From Escherichia boydii (lineage in GTDB: Bacteria > Pseudomonadota > Gammaproteobacteria > Enterobacterales > Enterobacteriaceae), in contig CP169086.1 of NCBI GenBank assembly GCA_041890495.1, positions 4,340,001 through 4,404,000 on the forward strand: a stretch of DNA of 64,000 nucleotides, written 5' to 3'. Position numbers and translations under genes: made by a program. Below, piece after piece: positions 36,363 through 46,668 of the stretch. The notes under the pieces are model-generated. The model searched no databases. It worked only from the letters and a program-made list of their open reading frames with translations, and was not told the origin of the DNA. Positions within the stretch are counted from its first letter, which is position 1; every line of letters begins with the position of its first letter.

Positions 36363-37265
36363 ATGGCCAAAGAAAGGGCATTAACGCTGGAAGCACTACG
36401 GGTTATGGATGCGATCGATCGCCGGGGCAGTTTTGCGGCGGCGGCGGATGAGCTGGGACGCGTGCCTTCCGCACTTAGCTACACCATGCAAAAACTGGAA
36501 GAAGAGCTGGATGTGGTGCTGTTTGACCGCTCGGGCCATCGTACCAAATTCACCAATGTCGGGAGGATGTTGTTGGAGCGAGGGCGCGTTTTGCTGGAAG
36601 CCGCAGATAAACTGACTACTGATGCGGAAGCTCTCGCGCGCGGTTGGGAAACGCATCTCACCATTGTGACCGAAGCGCTGGTACCGACACCTGCCTTTTT
36701 CCCGTTAATCGACAAACTGGCGGCAAAAGCCAATACCCAACTGGCAATCATCACAGAAGTGCTGGCGGGGGCGTGGGAACGGCTGGAGCAGGGGCGGGCG
36801 GATATTGTTATCGCGCCGGATATGCATTTTCGTTCCTCGTCGGAGATCAACTCGCGCAAGCTCTATACGTTAATGAACGTCTACGTTGCCGCGCCTGATC
36901 ACCCGATTCATCAGGAGCCGGAACCGTTATCTGAAGTGACGCGTGTGAAATATCGTGGAATTGCGGTGGCGGATACCGCTCGTGAGCGCCCGGTGTTGAC
37001 CGTACAGCTGCTGGACAAACAGCCGCGCTTAACGGTGAGCACGATTGAAGATAAACGTCAGGCATTACTGGCGGGGCTTGGCGTGGCGACGATGCCGTAT
37101 CCTATGGTCGAAAAAGATATTGCGGAAGGGCGGTTGCGTGTCGTCAGCCCGGAATCGACCAGCGAGATCGATATTATTATGGCCTGGCGTCGTGACAGTA
37201 TGGGGGAAGCGAAATCCTGGTGTCTGCGGGAAATTCCCAAACTTTTCACGCACTATAATAAATAA
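36363..37265 (+). CDS. yhaJ: YhaJ, LysR-family transcriptional regulator
   Basis: LysR-type regulator of 300 residues. The N-terminal helix-turn-helix lies at about residues 19-40 (GSFAAAADELGRVPSALSY), and an effector domain with a binding cleft follows. In E. coli it activates yqjF and reacts to 2,4-dinitrotoluene breakdown products; it also influences virulence genes in pathogenic strains. It reads as E. coli. The target yqjF is present at 39.0-39.4 kb. Confidence 0.92.
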   Translation: MAKERALTLEALRVMDAIDRRGSFAAAADELGRVPSALSYTMQKLEEELDVVLFDRSGHRTKFTNVGRMLLERGRVLLEAADKLTTDAEALARGWETHLTIVTEALVPTPAFFPLIDKLAAKANTQLAIITEVLAGAWERLEQGRADIVIAPDMHFRSSSEINSRKLYTLMNVYVAAPDHPIHQEPEPLSEVTRVKYRGIAVADTARERPVLTVQLLDKQPRLTVSTIEDKRQALLAGLGVATMPYPMVEKDIAEGRLRVVSPESTSEIDIIMAWRRDSMGEAKSWCLREIPKLFTHYNK

Positions 37266-37276
37266 AATTGTGGTTT

Positions 37277-37306
37277 GTAGGCCCGGTAAGCGAAGCGCCA
37301 CCGGGC
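37277..37306 (+). repeat. REP palindrome doubling as yhaJ terminator
   Basis: Arms GCCCGGTAAGCG and CGCCACCGGGC, followed by eight T. It is of the second REP type (CCCGGT...ACCGGG). The T-run makes it a likely intrinsic terminator for yhaJ. Confidence 0.75.
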
Positions 37307-37312
37307 TTTTTT

Positions 37313-37678
37313 TTATGCGCCGATCTTAGGATCCGGACCAAAGCGGTTTTCGCCCGGCGTCCCGCTCTGGCAGTTGAAGATCAAAATCACAATCCAGCCC
37401 ACGATCGGGATCAACAGCAGCAATAGCCACCACGCCGAACGATCGGTATCGTGCAGCCGACGGAACAGTACCGCCCACGATGGCAGCAGGACTAACAGGC
37501 CATAGATGGTGGTCAGCACGCCTTCACCGCCAGCCCGCTCCCAGCCAAGAATTTTATCCACAATACCCAGCACCATGACGAGGATGAAGTTCACCAGAAC
37601 GAACATCCAGTACTCTTTGCGGCGGGCGCGGCCACCAAATCCAATGTAGTTGCGCAGTACTTTTAAATACCAGTCCAT
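37313..37678 (-). CDS. yhaH: YhaH, DUF805 inner-membrane protein
   Basis: Small membrane protein of 121 residues with four hydrophobic segments. DUF805 landmarks are GRARRKEYWMF (about 16-26), RRLHDTDRSAWW (about 72-83) and the C-terminal GTPGENRFGPDPK. It has the K-12 YhaH length but differs at many residues, so it is of the divergent type between two E. coli-like genes. The neighbouring paralogue yhaI of K-12 is absent. Function unknown. Confidence 0.85.
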   Translation of the reverse strand: MDWYLKVLRNYIGFGGRARRKEYWMFVLVNFILVMVLGIVDKILGWERAGGEGVLTTIYGLLVLLPSWAVLFRRLHDTDRSAWWLLLLLIPIVGWIVILIFNCQSGTPGENRFGPDPKIGA

Positions 37679-37770
37679 TTTCCTTGCCTCATTAGTCAGT
37701 CAATCACTTGTTTTCTAAGCGATCGAGGTAAGGATAGATGGAGATTGTGAATTAAAAAAGGGCATTTACC

Positions 37771-37885
37771 CGTCATACTTCAAGTTGCCTGGGCGTTGGC
37801 TTTCCTCGCTCACCCCAGTCACGTACTAATGTACGCTCCTGGGGATTCGCTGCGTCGCCGCCTTCACGCAACTTGAATTATTTAG
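37771..37885. repeat. ERIC/IRU-type imperfect palindrome
   Basis: The core reads CTCGCTCACCCCAGTCAC and GCTCCTGGGGATTCGC, the hallmark of enterobacterial repetitive intergenic consensus elements. The outer arms TTCAAGTTGC (37779-37788) and GCAACTTGAA (37868-37877) are a perfect 10-base inverted repeat. It lies between yqjG and yhaH at the edge of a block. Confidence 0.85.
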
Positions 37886-37909
37886 GGTATTGATTGGTGT
37901 CCTTAATAT

Positions 37910-38902
37910 TTATCCAAAACGGACGTCGCGCCCGTGAGGTTCATCCAGATCCTGCCACGGACCAATTGAAATAATCCCCGTAGGGTTGATGGTCTTATGG
38001 CTGCGGAAGTAATGATTACGGATATGATCGAAATTGGACTGTTTCGGCAATTCCCGGCATCTGGTAGATATCACGCAGGAAGCCATACAGATTAAGGTAA
38101 TCGCTGATCGCGGTACTTATCACACTTGAAGTGGGTCACATACACCGGATCAAAAACGGACCAGCGTAGTCCACAGGCGAATATCGGCTTCGGTTAGCTG
38201 ATTGCCGGTCAGGTAACGATGCTGGCCTAAATCTGCCTCCAGTCGCGCCAGCGATTCAAACACTTTCGCCACCCGCCTCGTCGTAAGCTTCCTGGCTGGT
38301 GGCAAAACCAGCTTTATACACGCCGTTGTTAACGGTGTCATAAATCCAGCCGTTAAGTTCGTCAATCTTTCGTTTGCAGGGCTGGTGGGTAGTAATCTTC
38401 CAGCTTTCGCACCCCGCGCATCAAACGCGGTATTGAACATGCGAATGATTTCTGCTGATTCGTTGCTGACGATGGTATGGTTCTTTTTGTCCCACAGCAC
38501 GGGAACAGTAACTCGTCCGCTGTAGTGTGGATCGGCGTGGAGAAAAAGCTGATACAGAAATTCATGTTGATAGAGCGTATCTCCGGTTGCTCCGGAAAAC
38601 TGTCATCAAAGGTCCAGCCGTTTTCCAGCATCAGCGGGTTCACTACGGAAACGGAAATAAACGGTTCCAGTCCTTTGAGTTTGCGCATGATCAGCGTGCG
38701 GTGCGCCCACGGGCAGGCGAGTGAAACATAGAGATGATAACGATCTTTCTCTGCGATAAAACCGCCTGTTGCCAGTGGGGCCAGGAGCGCCATCGGCAGT
38801 GAGCCAGTTACGAAATGCGGAAGCTGAACGTTGAAATTTACCGCCGGTAGATTTGGTATCGTACCAGGTGTCATGCCAGACGCCGTCAATCAGTTGACCC
38901 AT
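37910..38902 (-). pseudogene. yqjG: yqjG, glutathionyl-hydroquinone reductase, frameshifted
   Basis: Xi-class glutathione transferase that reduces glutathionyl-hydroquinones through a catalytic cysteine. Start ATG at 38902 (MGQLIDGVWHD) and native end at 37910 are both visible. The catalytic segment L-A-C-P-W-A-H-R is intact. The frame breaks repeatedly, after AFRNWLTADGAPGPTG (near 38770-38800), after DDSFP (near 38590), near 38510, 38410-38420, 38270-38290 and 38070-38150. The span is six bases longer than the 328-codon gene. Noise of this density suggests low-quality sequence. Confidence 0.85.
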
Positions 38903-38921
38903 TTTTCTCTCCTCCAATAGC

Positions 38922-38950
38922 AAAAACGAGGAGCTTCCTCCTCGTTTTTT
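38922..38950 (-). terminator. terminator downstream of yqjF
   Basis: AAAAACGAGGAG and CTCCTCGTTTTTT form a 12-base-pair stem with loop CTTC, with T-runs on both sides. It lies between yqjF and yqjG on the minus strand. Confidence 0.88.
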
Positions 38951-38971
38951 ATCGTTAAGTATAGCGCGTGC

Positions 38972-39364
38972 TTACCACTTTTTATTCAGCAGGCGGTCGA
39001 TGCTATACGCGCCCGGACCGGTAATTGCCAGCAGCAGGAATCCGCCAGAAATTGTCAGGTTTTTCATGAACATCAGCGAGTTGACGCCTTCAGCAAAGTT
39101 GCTGTGAAATAAAAATGCCGTCAGCAGCGTAAAGCCCGCAGTAAACAGGGCTGTGGTGCGAGTCAGGAAACCGAACAGGATTGCCAGACCACCACCAAAC
39201 TCAAGCAGAATCACCAGCGGCAGCATAAAACCCGGGACGCCCATTGCTTCCATATATTGTTGGGTACCCGCATAGCCAGTAATTTTTCCCCAGCCAGCGG
39301 TAATAAACAGAATCGGCATTAAAATGCGCGCTACCAGTACACCAACATCTTCTAATTTTTTCAT
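38972..39364 (-). CDS. yqjF: YqjF, DoxX-family membrane protein
   Basis: Quinol-oxidase-subunit-like DoxX membrane protein of 130 residues with about four hydrophobic segments; the FITAGWGKITGY region lies near residues 20-31. The ATG at 39364 (MKKLED) is chosen for its length match to E. coli and its spacing from GGAG; the upstream extension is not conserved. In E. coli the gene responds to dinitrotoluene products via YhaJ. The sequence reads as E. coli. Confidence 0.92.
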   Translation of the reverse strand: MKKLEDVGVLVARILMPILFITAGWGKITGYAGTQQYMEAMGVPGFMLPLVILLEFGGGLAILFGFLTRTTALFTAGFTLLTAFLFHSNFAEGVNSLMFMKNLTISGGFLLLAITGPGAYSIDRLLNKKW

Positions 39365-39539
39365 CATACTCTCCACTGCGCCACTCAGGCTGCTGATTGT
39401 TTTTTTGTGCAATGGCGCGGTATTAGCGTCGTTGCTGTCGATGGAGAGAATCATAAACGTGGTGAATGATGATTGTTAGCAAGGAAAACTGTCAAAAATC
39501 TTCTTCAAAGATATTGAGTAAGGGATGTGCGCGCTGGTG

Positions 39540-39609
39540 CCCTCACCCCAACCCTCTTCCACGGGGAGAGGGCGCAAAAACAAAAAACGGTAACCTGGGT
39601 TACCGTTTT
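39540..39609. repeat. CCCTCACCCC repeat followed by a terminator hairpin
   Basis: A CCCTCACCCCAACCCTCTTCC copy with GGGGAGAGGG spans 39540-39574. Immediately after it, AAAACGGTAACC (39584-39595) and GGTTACCGTTTT (39598-39609) form a perfect 12-base-pair stem. On the minus strand it would terminate yqjK. Confidence 0.8.
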
Positions 39610-39616
39610 GCTTTTA

Positions 39617-39913
39617 TCACCGCAACTGCTGTTGACGAATCGTGGCTTTCACCAGACGCCAGGCGCTCCAGGCTCCAAACCCACGGCGCGCCCAGCGGAT
39701 GAGCATATTTGGATGACGAACGGACCAGATAGCCATCACGCTGCTGCCGACCAGCGCCCATGACCGCAGGCTCAGGAAGGTGTTCCAGCCCCGATCAAAC
39801 CGTCGCGTCGCGTCAATCCAGTCGCGACGGCTGGCAGACAGATCCAGCCGCTGCTGCTGGATCTGGCTTAGCAGGTACGCTTTTCGCTTTTGACGTTCGG
39901 CTTTACCGCTCAC
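39617..39913 (-). CDS. yqjK: YqjK, cell-envelope protein of the YqjK family
   Basis: Protein of 98 residues. A basic, probably coiled-coil N-terminal part (about 1-35, rich in Gln, Arg and Lys) precedes a hydrophobic stretch SWALVGSSVMAIW near 51-63. It overlaps yqjE by four bases, so it is the last gene of yqjC-D-E-K. It differs from K-12 at many positions. Function unknown; the cluster is linked to stationary phase in E. coli. Confidence 0.85.
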   Translation of the reverse strand: MSGKAERQKRKAYLLSQIQQQRLDLSASRRDWIDATRRFDRGWNTFLSLRSWALVGSSVMAIWSVRHPNMLIRWARRGFGAWSAWRLVKATIRQQQLR

Positions 39914-40308
39914 GGCTTGTCATCCTCCAGTAGGGCGCGATCGTTAGCCAGCTCCTGACGCGTATGGCGCAGGAAAGTGGATTTACGCGCTTTACGCAGC
40001 GTCCAGATACCGCCAATCAACGCTGCGACCAGCAGAACGACGGTGGTGGCAATCATCGCGTTAAGACGATACTGCGGGTCAATGGCCCAGATGATTAACA
40101 CCATCAGGCTCATCAGACCAAACGCGGCGAAGAGCATGGTGAGTCCAAGCATCAGCAGCATCTGGAAGAGGTTAGCTTTCTCCTCTTCCAGCTCGACCAC
40201 TGCCAGCCGGACGCGCGTTTCGGCAATCCCGACCAGCGTCGTTAAAATACGCTGGCCGATGCCGAGGACGTTGTTAGCAGGCCCTTGTGCGTGACGAGGA
40301 TCTTCCAT
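39910..40308 (-). CDS. yqjE: YqjE, phage-holin-like (DUF1469) membrane protein
   Basis: Inner-membrane protein of 132 residues with two adjacent hydrophobic segments (about residues 48-72 and 78-103). It belongs to the holin-like superfamily III annotated for YqjE. One base separates it from yqjD, and it overlaps yqjK. It is of the divergent type. No lytic role is implied. Confidence 0.87.
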   Translation of the reverse strand: MEDPRHAQGPANNVLGIGQRILTTLVGIAETRVRLAVVELEEEKANLFQMLLMLGLTMLFAAFGLMSLMVLIIWAIDPQYRLNAMIATTVVLLVAALIGGIWTLRKARKSTFLRHTRQELANDRALLEDDKP

Positions 40309-40309
40309 A

Positions 40310-40615
40310 TCAACGACGCGTCAGCAGGACACCCAGTACCACACCGACTGCGGCACCAATCCCTACGCCCGTCCATGGATTATCACGTACGTATTCGTCC
40401 GCACGCGCGGCCGCTTCGCGGGTCTGTTTTGCCAGCGCATCGCCGGTTTCACCCAGGCGATAGCGGCTCTCTTTAAGCGCCTGCTCCGCTTTGCTGCGCA
40501 GCTTGCTGACCTCTTCTTTTGACTTGTCAGCAGAGGAGTTCAGCACCTCTTCAAGGGTATCGGCCAGGGATTTCAGTTCAGCGCGCAGATGTTCAGACGT
40601 CGTATCTTTTGACAT
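40310..40615 (-). CDS. yqjD: YqjD, membrane-anchored ribosome-binding protein
   Basis: DUF883 (ElaB/YqjD/YgaM) protein of 101 residues. An amphipathic, charged N-terminal helix region is followed by one C-terminal membrane segment with the G-rich pattern GVGIGAAVGVVLGVLL. In E. coli it binds ribosomes at the membrane in stationary phase. It lies in yqjC-yqjD-yqjE-yqjK. Confidence 0.9.
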   Translation of the reverse strand: MSKDTTSEHLRAELKSLADTLEEVLNSSADKSKEEVSKLRSKAEQALKESRYRLGETGDALAKQTREAAARADEYVRDNPWTGVGIGAAVGVVLGVLLTRR

Positions 40616-40646
40616 GATTCTCTCTCCTGTTGAGATTTCCGTTAAC

Positions 40647-41015
40647 TCAATAATCGCGAGCTTCCAGCGCTTTCAGGTCGTCCTGCGCTTCTTTCAACTT
40701 CTTCTCGCGCTTAGCAATTTTTTCCGCATCCCCTTTCTCTTTCGCTTCCTGCAGGTCGCGACGGCGCTCGGCTATCTCGTCCTTCTGTTCAGCGATTTTC
40801 TTCTGGTGGTCGGCACGAAGCTTGCTGTCTGAACAGTTCGCTTTCACTTCGCTCAGCGCTTTTTTGAGACCATCAACGCGGTGCTGATTGTTATGCTTTT
40901 CGGCATAACCGATCTCACGCTGAATATCCTGTTCTTTCTCCTGACAGAGAGAGTTTGCGAAGGATGCTGTGCTTAAAGAAAAAAGGGCCAGAGCCAGAGT
41001 CATGCGGAATTTCAT
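40647..41015 (-). CDS. yqjC: YqjC, periplasmic DUF1090 protein
   Basis: Secreted protein of 122 residues with signal peptide cleavage near ASFA-NS (about 20). The mature part is a highly charged coiled coil with two conserved cysteines (C24 and C61). The family is found in enterobacteria and its function is not known. It is the first gene of the yqjCDEK group, 31 bases before yqjD. Confidence 0.87.
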   Translation of the reverse strand: MKFRMTLALALFSLSTASFANSLCQEKEQDIQREIGYAEKHNNQHRVDGLKKALSEVKANCSDSKLRADHQKKIAEQKDEIAERRRDLQEAKEKGDAEKIAKREKKLKEAQDDLKALEARDY

Positions 41016-41157
41016 TATCGAAACCTTCCATTGTGTGGCGGCATAAGCCGCTATCCAAAGTTATGTGGAGTACATCGAGGGGTGCTCCGCGTACTTAAGC
41101 ATAGTAAGTAAACGGGGGATTCACCAAAGTGAGTGAAAAGATTCGGAATCCTGGAAG

Positions 41158-41541
41158 TTATCCAAACCGATGCGACGTATCGCGAATAAGCGACAGCCAG
41201 GCTGCAGGCTGGCTGTCATCTTCCTGCTGAGCAATGATGTACCCGTGCGGCAGCGTACGGTCGAGAACCACTTTCGCGGCGGCACTTTGCGCACGGGAAT
41301 CGAACTTGATCAGTAAAACATCGTCCTGCGCGGTGATGCTCTTAAAGCGGATCCCGTTCGCATCCAGATGATGCCATACAGAAAAACCGTCAGGCACGCT
41401 GGCACCCTGGTTCACCGGGCGAATGGCCAGCGTGGATTCCTGGTGCGAAAGCGCGCTCCATGCCAGCAGCATGGCGCTGAGTACCATCAGCGCAATCACG
41501 GCGCAGGCAAAACGGCGCAGGGCGAGCGGTGAGATAGCCAT
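41158..41541 (-). CDS. mzrA: MzrA, modulator of EnvZ/OmpR
   Basis: Single-span inner-membrane protein of 127 residues that binds EnvZ and links the Cpx and EnvZ/OmpR systems. The membrane segment is at about residues 10-30, and a periplasmic domain with the SIWHHLD-like segment VWHHLDANG follows. ATG at 41541 is two bases after the yqjA stop, so the two are co-transcribed as in E. coli. It is of the divergent type. Confidence 0.88.
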   Translation of the reverse strand: MAISPLALRRFACAVIALMVLSAMLLAWSALSHQESTLAIRPVNQGASVPDGFSVWHHLDANGIRFKSITAQDDVLLIKFDSRAQSAAAKVVLDRTLPHGYIIAQQEDDSQPAAWLSLIRDTSHRFG

Positions 41542-41543
41542 CG

Positions 41544-42206
41544 TTAGCCTCTGGCTCCGTATTTCTTTTTCCACAGCACGACCAGGGAGCCGATCAGGCC
41601 GAAGACCAGCAGCACAACGGGCAGCAGCATCAGGCAGGACATGAGCTGGTCTTCATATTTCATAAAGACCGGCGTTTTACCCAAGGCATAGCCGAGCGTC
41701 GTCAGAATAAGCACCCATAACAGACCGCTCATCCAGTTAAAGAACTGGAAGCGCGCGCTGCTCAGCCCCGACAGACCGGCAATGGTCGGCAGCAGGGTAC
41801 GTACAAACGCGATAAAGCGGCCAATCAGCAGCGCGGAAAGCCCGTGCTTATGGAAAAGGTGGTGCGCCCGCTGATGATAATGTGCAGGCAGGTGCGAGAG
41901 CCAGTTCTGGACGATCCGGGTATTGCCCAGCCATCTTCCCTGGATGTAGCTCACCCAGCAGCCGAGGCTGGCCGCGACGGTCAGTAATAAAATGGTGTGC
42001 GGAAACGCCATCGCCCCTTTGGCACACAGCACGCCGACAAGCACCAGCAAACTGTCACCGGGCAGGAAGGCTGCAGGCAGCAAACCGTTCTCAAGGAACA
42101 GGATCATAAACAAGACGAAATAGAGCATGCCAATCATGGAAGGGTTGGCCAGCGTTTCAAAATCCTGCGCCCAGAGGGCATGCAGCAGTTGGGTCAAAAG
42201 TTCCAT
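41544..42206 (-). CDS. yqjA: YqjA, DedA-family membrane transporter
   Basis: DedA protein of 220 residues needed in E. coli for alkaline pH tolerance and proton-dependent transport, partly redundant with YghB. Essential acidic and arginine residues of the family are visible in LENGLLPAAFLPGDSL (about 39-54) and GRFIAFVRTLLPTIAG (about 129-144). It is upstream of mzrA and in E. coli is CpxR-controlled. It is of the divergent type. Confidence 0.93.
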   Translation of the reverse strand: MELLTQLLHALWAQDFETLANPSMIGMLYFVLFMILFLENGLLPAAFLPGDSLLVLVGVLCAKGAMAFPHTILLLTVAASLGCWVSYIQGRWLGNTRIVQNWLSHLPAHYHQRAHHLFHKHGLSALLIGRFIAFVRTLLPTIAGLSGLSSARFQFFNWMSGLLWVLILTTLGYALGKTPVFMKYEDQLMSCLMLLPVVLLVFGLIGSLVVLWKKKYGARG

Positions 42207-42550
42207 TCAGTGTTCCTGGAAATCGGTTAACGTCACGCCTGTTATCCGGGGCAAACAGCACGGCGACATTGTTGTGATTTCATTATGGTCGCTCGCGGAC
42301 ACATTGCGGTGTGGCCAACACGGTTTCCTGTTAATTGGCTGGTTAGCAAGCACTAACTTACAAAATAACGAAGTGAATCCAATTGTAACAAAGCCCAACG
42401 TTCTGCGTCACAGAATTTGCAGGCGTGAGTTGATTTTGGCGTAAGCCCAGGAAGTGAGCGAGGGGATTTACAAAGGCTGACACTATATATGTTTTGCTTA
42501 CCCACTGAAGCCAGAAGGCGCAGCGAGGCGCCTGCCAGCGGGAAGGTCAT
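42207..42550. other. exuR-yqjA intergenic region
   Basis: This 344-base gap has no gene. It should hold the yqjA promoter. A hairpin with arms AGGCGC and GCGCCT (about 42519-42536) sits just after exuR and may end its transcript. No clear CpxR box was found. The change from divergent to E. coli-like sequence lies somewhere here. Confidence 0.5.
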
Positions 42551-43327
42551 CTATTTTGCGGCACTGGTGGCTGTATCGAGATGCACCACCGGGTTTTCGG
42601 CGAATAGATAGCGGTCGGCATTGAACTCGAAGTCGTCGCTGGTTTCGTTAAATAACATGATCTTGGTGTTTTCCAGATGCTGCCACATTGCCAGCTTAGC
42701 AGCATGAGGATCTTTGCGAATCAGCGCCTTGAGGATTTGATCGTGGTCATCACACCAGTTATCGACGGTACGGGAATCAATGTGTTCGTGCAGTTTTTTC
42801 CAGTACGGGTTATGACTACGCTGGGTCCACATTTTTTCCACGATAGCCGCCAGGGCGGAGTTCTGCGTCGCCAGAGCGACCTGAATGTGGAACTGCAAAT
42901 CCCACTCGGAATCACGGAAGCATTGTTCGCCGCGCGCCTGTTCCTGAATGGCCATCAGTTTCATGATGTCCTGTTTCGTTACCTGAGTTGCCGCGAATTC
43001 GGCAATATTACTTTCGATGAGCTGGCGAGCCTGAAGCAACTCAAACGGACCGTAATTGGCGAATTCCATATTATTGTCAGCCGCCTGCTGATGGCGCGGC
43101 TGGTTGGAAACCACATGAATACCTGAACCTTTACGCACTTCGACATAGCCTTCAACTTCCAGCATGATGATGGCTTCACGAACTACCGTACGGCTGACGT
43201 TCTTTTCATCGGCAATAAAGCGTTCTGCAGGCAGTTTATCACCCACCAGATAGACGCCCTGTTCGATGCGCTCTTTCAGGTCAGCGGCAAGTTGTTGATA
43301 CAAACGGCGTGGTTCAGTGATTTCCAT
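42551..43327 (-). CDS. exuR: ExuR, GntR-family repressor of hexuronate genes
   Basis: FadR-subfamily GntR repressor of exuT, uxaCA and uxuAB, released by galacturonate or glucuronate. The N-terminal winged helix (YQQLAADLKERIEQG, then ADEKNVSRTVVREAIIML) spans about residues 10-60, and an all-helical FCD domain follows. ATG at 43327 gives 258 residues as in K-12. It reads as E. coli. An ExuR-type operator lies about 30 bases upstream, so it is probably autoregulated. Confidence 0.94.
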   Translation of the reverse strand: MEITEPRRLYQQLAADLKERIEQGVYLVGDKLPAERFIADEKNVSRTVVREAIIMLEVEGYVEVRKGSGIHVVSNQPRHQQAADNNMEFANYGPFELLQARQLIESNIAEFAATQVTKQDIMKLMAIQEQARGEQCFRDSEWDLQFHIQVALATQNSALAAIVEKMWTQRSHNPYWKKLHEHIDSRTVDNWCDDHDQILKALIRKDPHAAKLAMWQHLENTKIMLFNETSDDFEFNADRYLFAENPVVHLDTATSAAK

Positions 43328-43357
43328 ATGCGCTCCAGGCATGATACGGCAGACTAT

Positions 43358-43375
43358 ATTTGTTATACCACTTTT
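43358..43375 (-). promoter_or_regulatory. ExuR/UxuR-type operator upstream of exuR
   Basis: On the minus strand AAAAGTGGTATAACAAAT resembles the ExuR/UxuR palindrome AAATTGGTATACCAATTT. Its position just upstream of the exuR start supports autorepression. Confidence 0.6.
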
Positions 43376-43406
43376 GCGAGTTTAGCTCTACTCGCAGTGA
43401 GTGATG

Positions 43407-43430
43407 AAAAAGCCGCCTGAGAAGGCGGCT
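43407..43430 (-). terminator. exuT terminator
   Basis: AGCCGCC and GGCGGCT pair around TGAGAA. On the minus strand a run of T follows the stem. It lies between exuT and exuR. Confidence 0.85.
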
Positions 43431-43460
43431 TTGAAGGGAAACTAAAACTTACACGAAACG

Positions 43461-44759
43461 TTAATGTTGCGGTGCGGGATCGTTATGTGTTTCCTGCGCC
43501 ACCTCAATCGCCGGTTTGTTCTGCAACACGGTCCAGATAACCAGCGCACCTAACAGGTCGAACACTGCCAGAACTGCGAACAGCGGGCTGAAGCCGATGG
43601 TGTCAGCCAGTGCACCGACAACCAGCGCAAACAGCGTACTTGCCAGCCATGCGGACATCCCGGTTAAACCGTTTGCCGTTGCCACTTCGTTACGACCAAA
43701 CACATCGGAAGAGAGCGTAATCAGCGCGCCAGACAGTGCCTGGTGGGCAAAACCACCGATACACAGCAGCATAATTGCGACATACGGGTTGGTGAACAGG
43801 CCGATCATACCCGGGCCAATCATTAGCACTGCACCCAGCGTTACGACCATCTTACGGGAAACGATCAGGTTCACACCAAACCAACGCTGGAACAGCGGCG
43901 GCAGGTAACCACCGAGGATACAACCGAGGTCAGCAAACAGCATCGGCATCCAGGCGAACATCGCGATCTCTTTCAGGTTAAAGCCGTAAACTTTAAACAT
44001 GAACAGCGGGATCCACGCGTTAAAAGTACCCCAGGCCGGTTCTGCCAGGAAACGCGGCAGCGCGATACCCCAGAACTGACGGTTACGCAGGATCTGACCA
44101 ACGGACATTTTCTTCGCCGTGCTCACCTGGTGCTGGGCTTCCTGACCATTAATAATATAGTCGCGTTCTTCATCGGTCAGATGCTTCTGGTCGCGCGGAT
44201 GTTTATAGAAAATCAGCCATGCCATCGCCCAGATAAAGCTCAATGCACCGGAGATGATAAATGCCATCTGCCAGCTGTGCATTACGATTGCCCATACCAC
44301 CAGCGGCGGCGCAATCATCGCACCAATCGAAGAACCTACGTTAAAGTAGCCTACTGCGATGGAACGCTCTTTCGCCGGGAACCATTCGGAGCTGGCTTTC
44401 AGACCCGCCGGGATCATCGCTGCTTCCGCGGCACCGACCGCACCACGAGCAACAGCCAGGCCACCCCAGCTACCTGCCAGCGCGGTTGCACCACAGAACA
44501 CGGCCCACAGCACAGCAAACATTGCATAACCGATTTTCGTACCCAGCACATCCAGTACATAACCTGCTACCGGTTGCATGACCGTATAAGCAGCAGAATA
44601 GGCTGCGATGATATAGGAATACTGTTGGGTGGAGATGTTTAACTCTTCCATCAGAGTTGGCGCAGCTGCCGCCACAGTGTTACGCGTCAGGTAACCAAGC
44701 ACGGTGCCGAGCGTCACCAGTGCGATCATATACCAACGTAACCCTTTAATTTTACGCAT
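43461..44759 (-). CDS. exuT: ExuT, hexuronate:H+ symporter
   Basis: Major-facilitator (anion:cation symporter) permease of 432 residues that imports galacturonate and glucuronate. Twelve membrane segments are visible, with the family motif GYVLDVLGTKIGYA at about residues 66-79. ATG at 44759 (MRKIKGLRWYM) matches E. coli; the 40-residue upstream extension is not coding. It is divergent from uxaC and reads as E. coli. Confidence 0.95.
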   Translation of the reverse strand: MRKIKGLRWYMIALVTLGTVLGYLTRNTVAAAAPTLMEELNISTQQYSYIIAAYSAAYTVMQPVAGYVLDVLGTKIGYAMFAVLWAVFCGATALAGSWGGLAVARGAVGAAEAAMIPAGLKASSEWFPAKERSIAVGYFNVGSSIGAMIAPPLVVWAIVMHSWQMAFIISGALSFIWAMAWLIFYKHPRDQKHLTDEERDYIINGQEAQHQVSTAKKMSVGQILRNRQFWGIALPRFLAEPAWGTFNAWIPLFMFKVYGFNLKEIAMFAWMPMLFADLGCILGGYLPPLFQRWFGVNLIVSRKMVVTLGAVLMIGPGMIGLFTNPYVAIMLLCIGGFAHQALSGALITLSSDVFGRNEVATANGLTGMSAWLASTLFALVVGALADTIGFSPLFAVLAVFDLLGALVIWTVLQNKPAIEVAQETHNDPAPQH

Positions 44760-46654
<1,895 letters not shown>

Positions 46655-46668
46655 GGTCTGGGGTTGAT

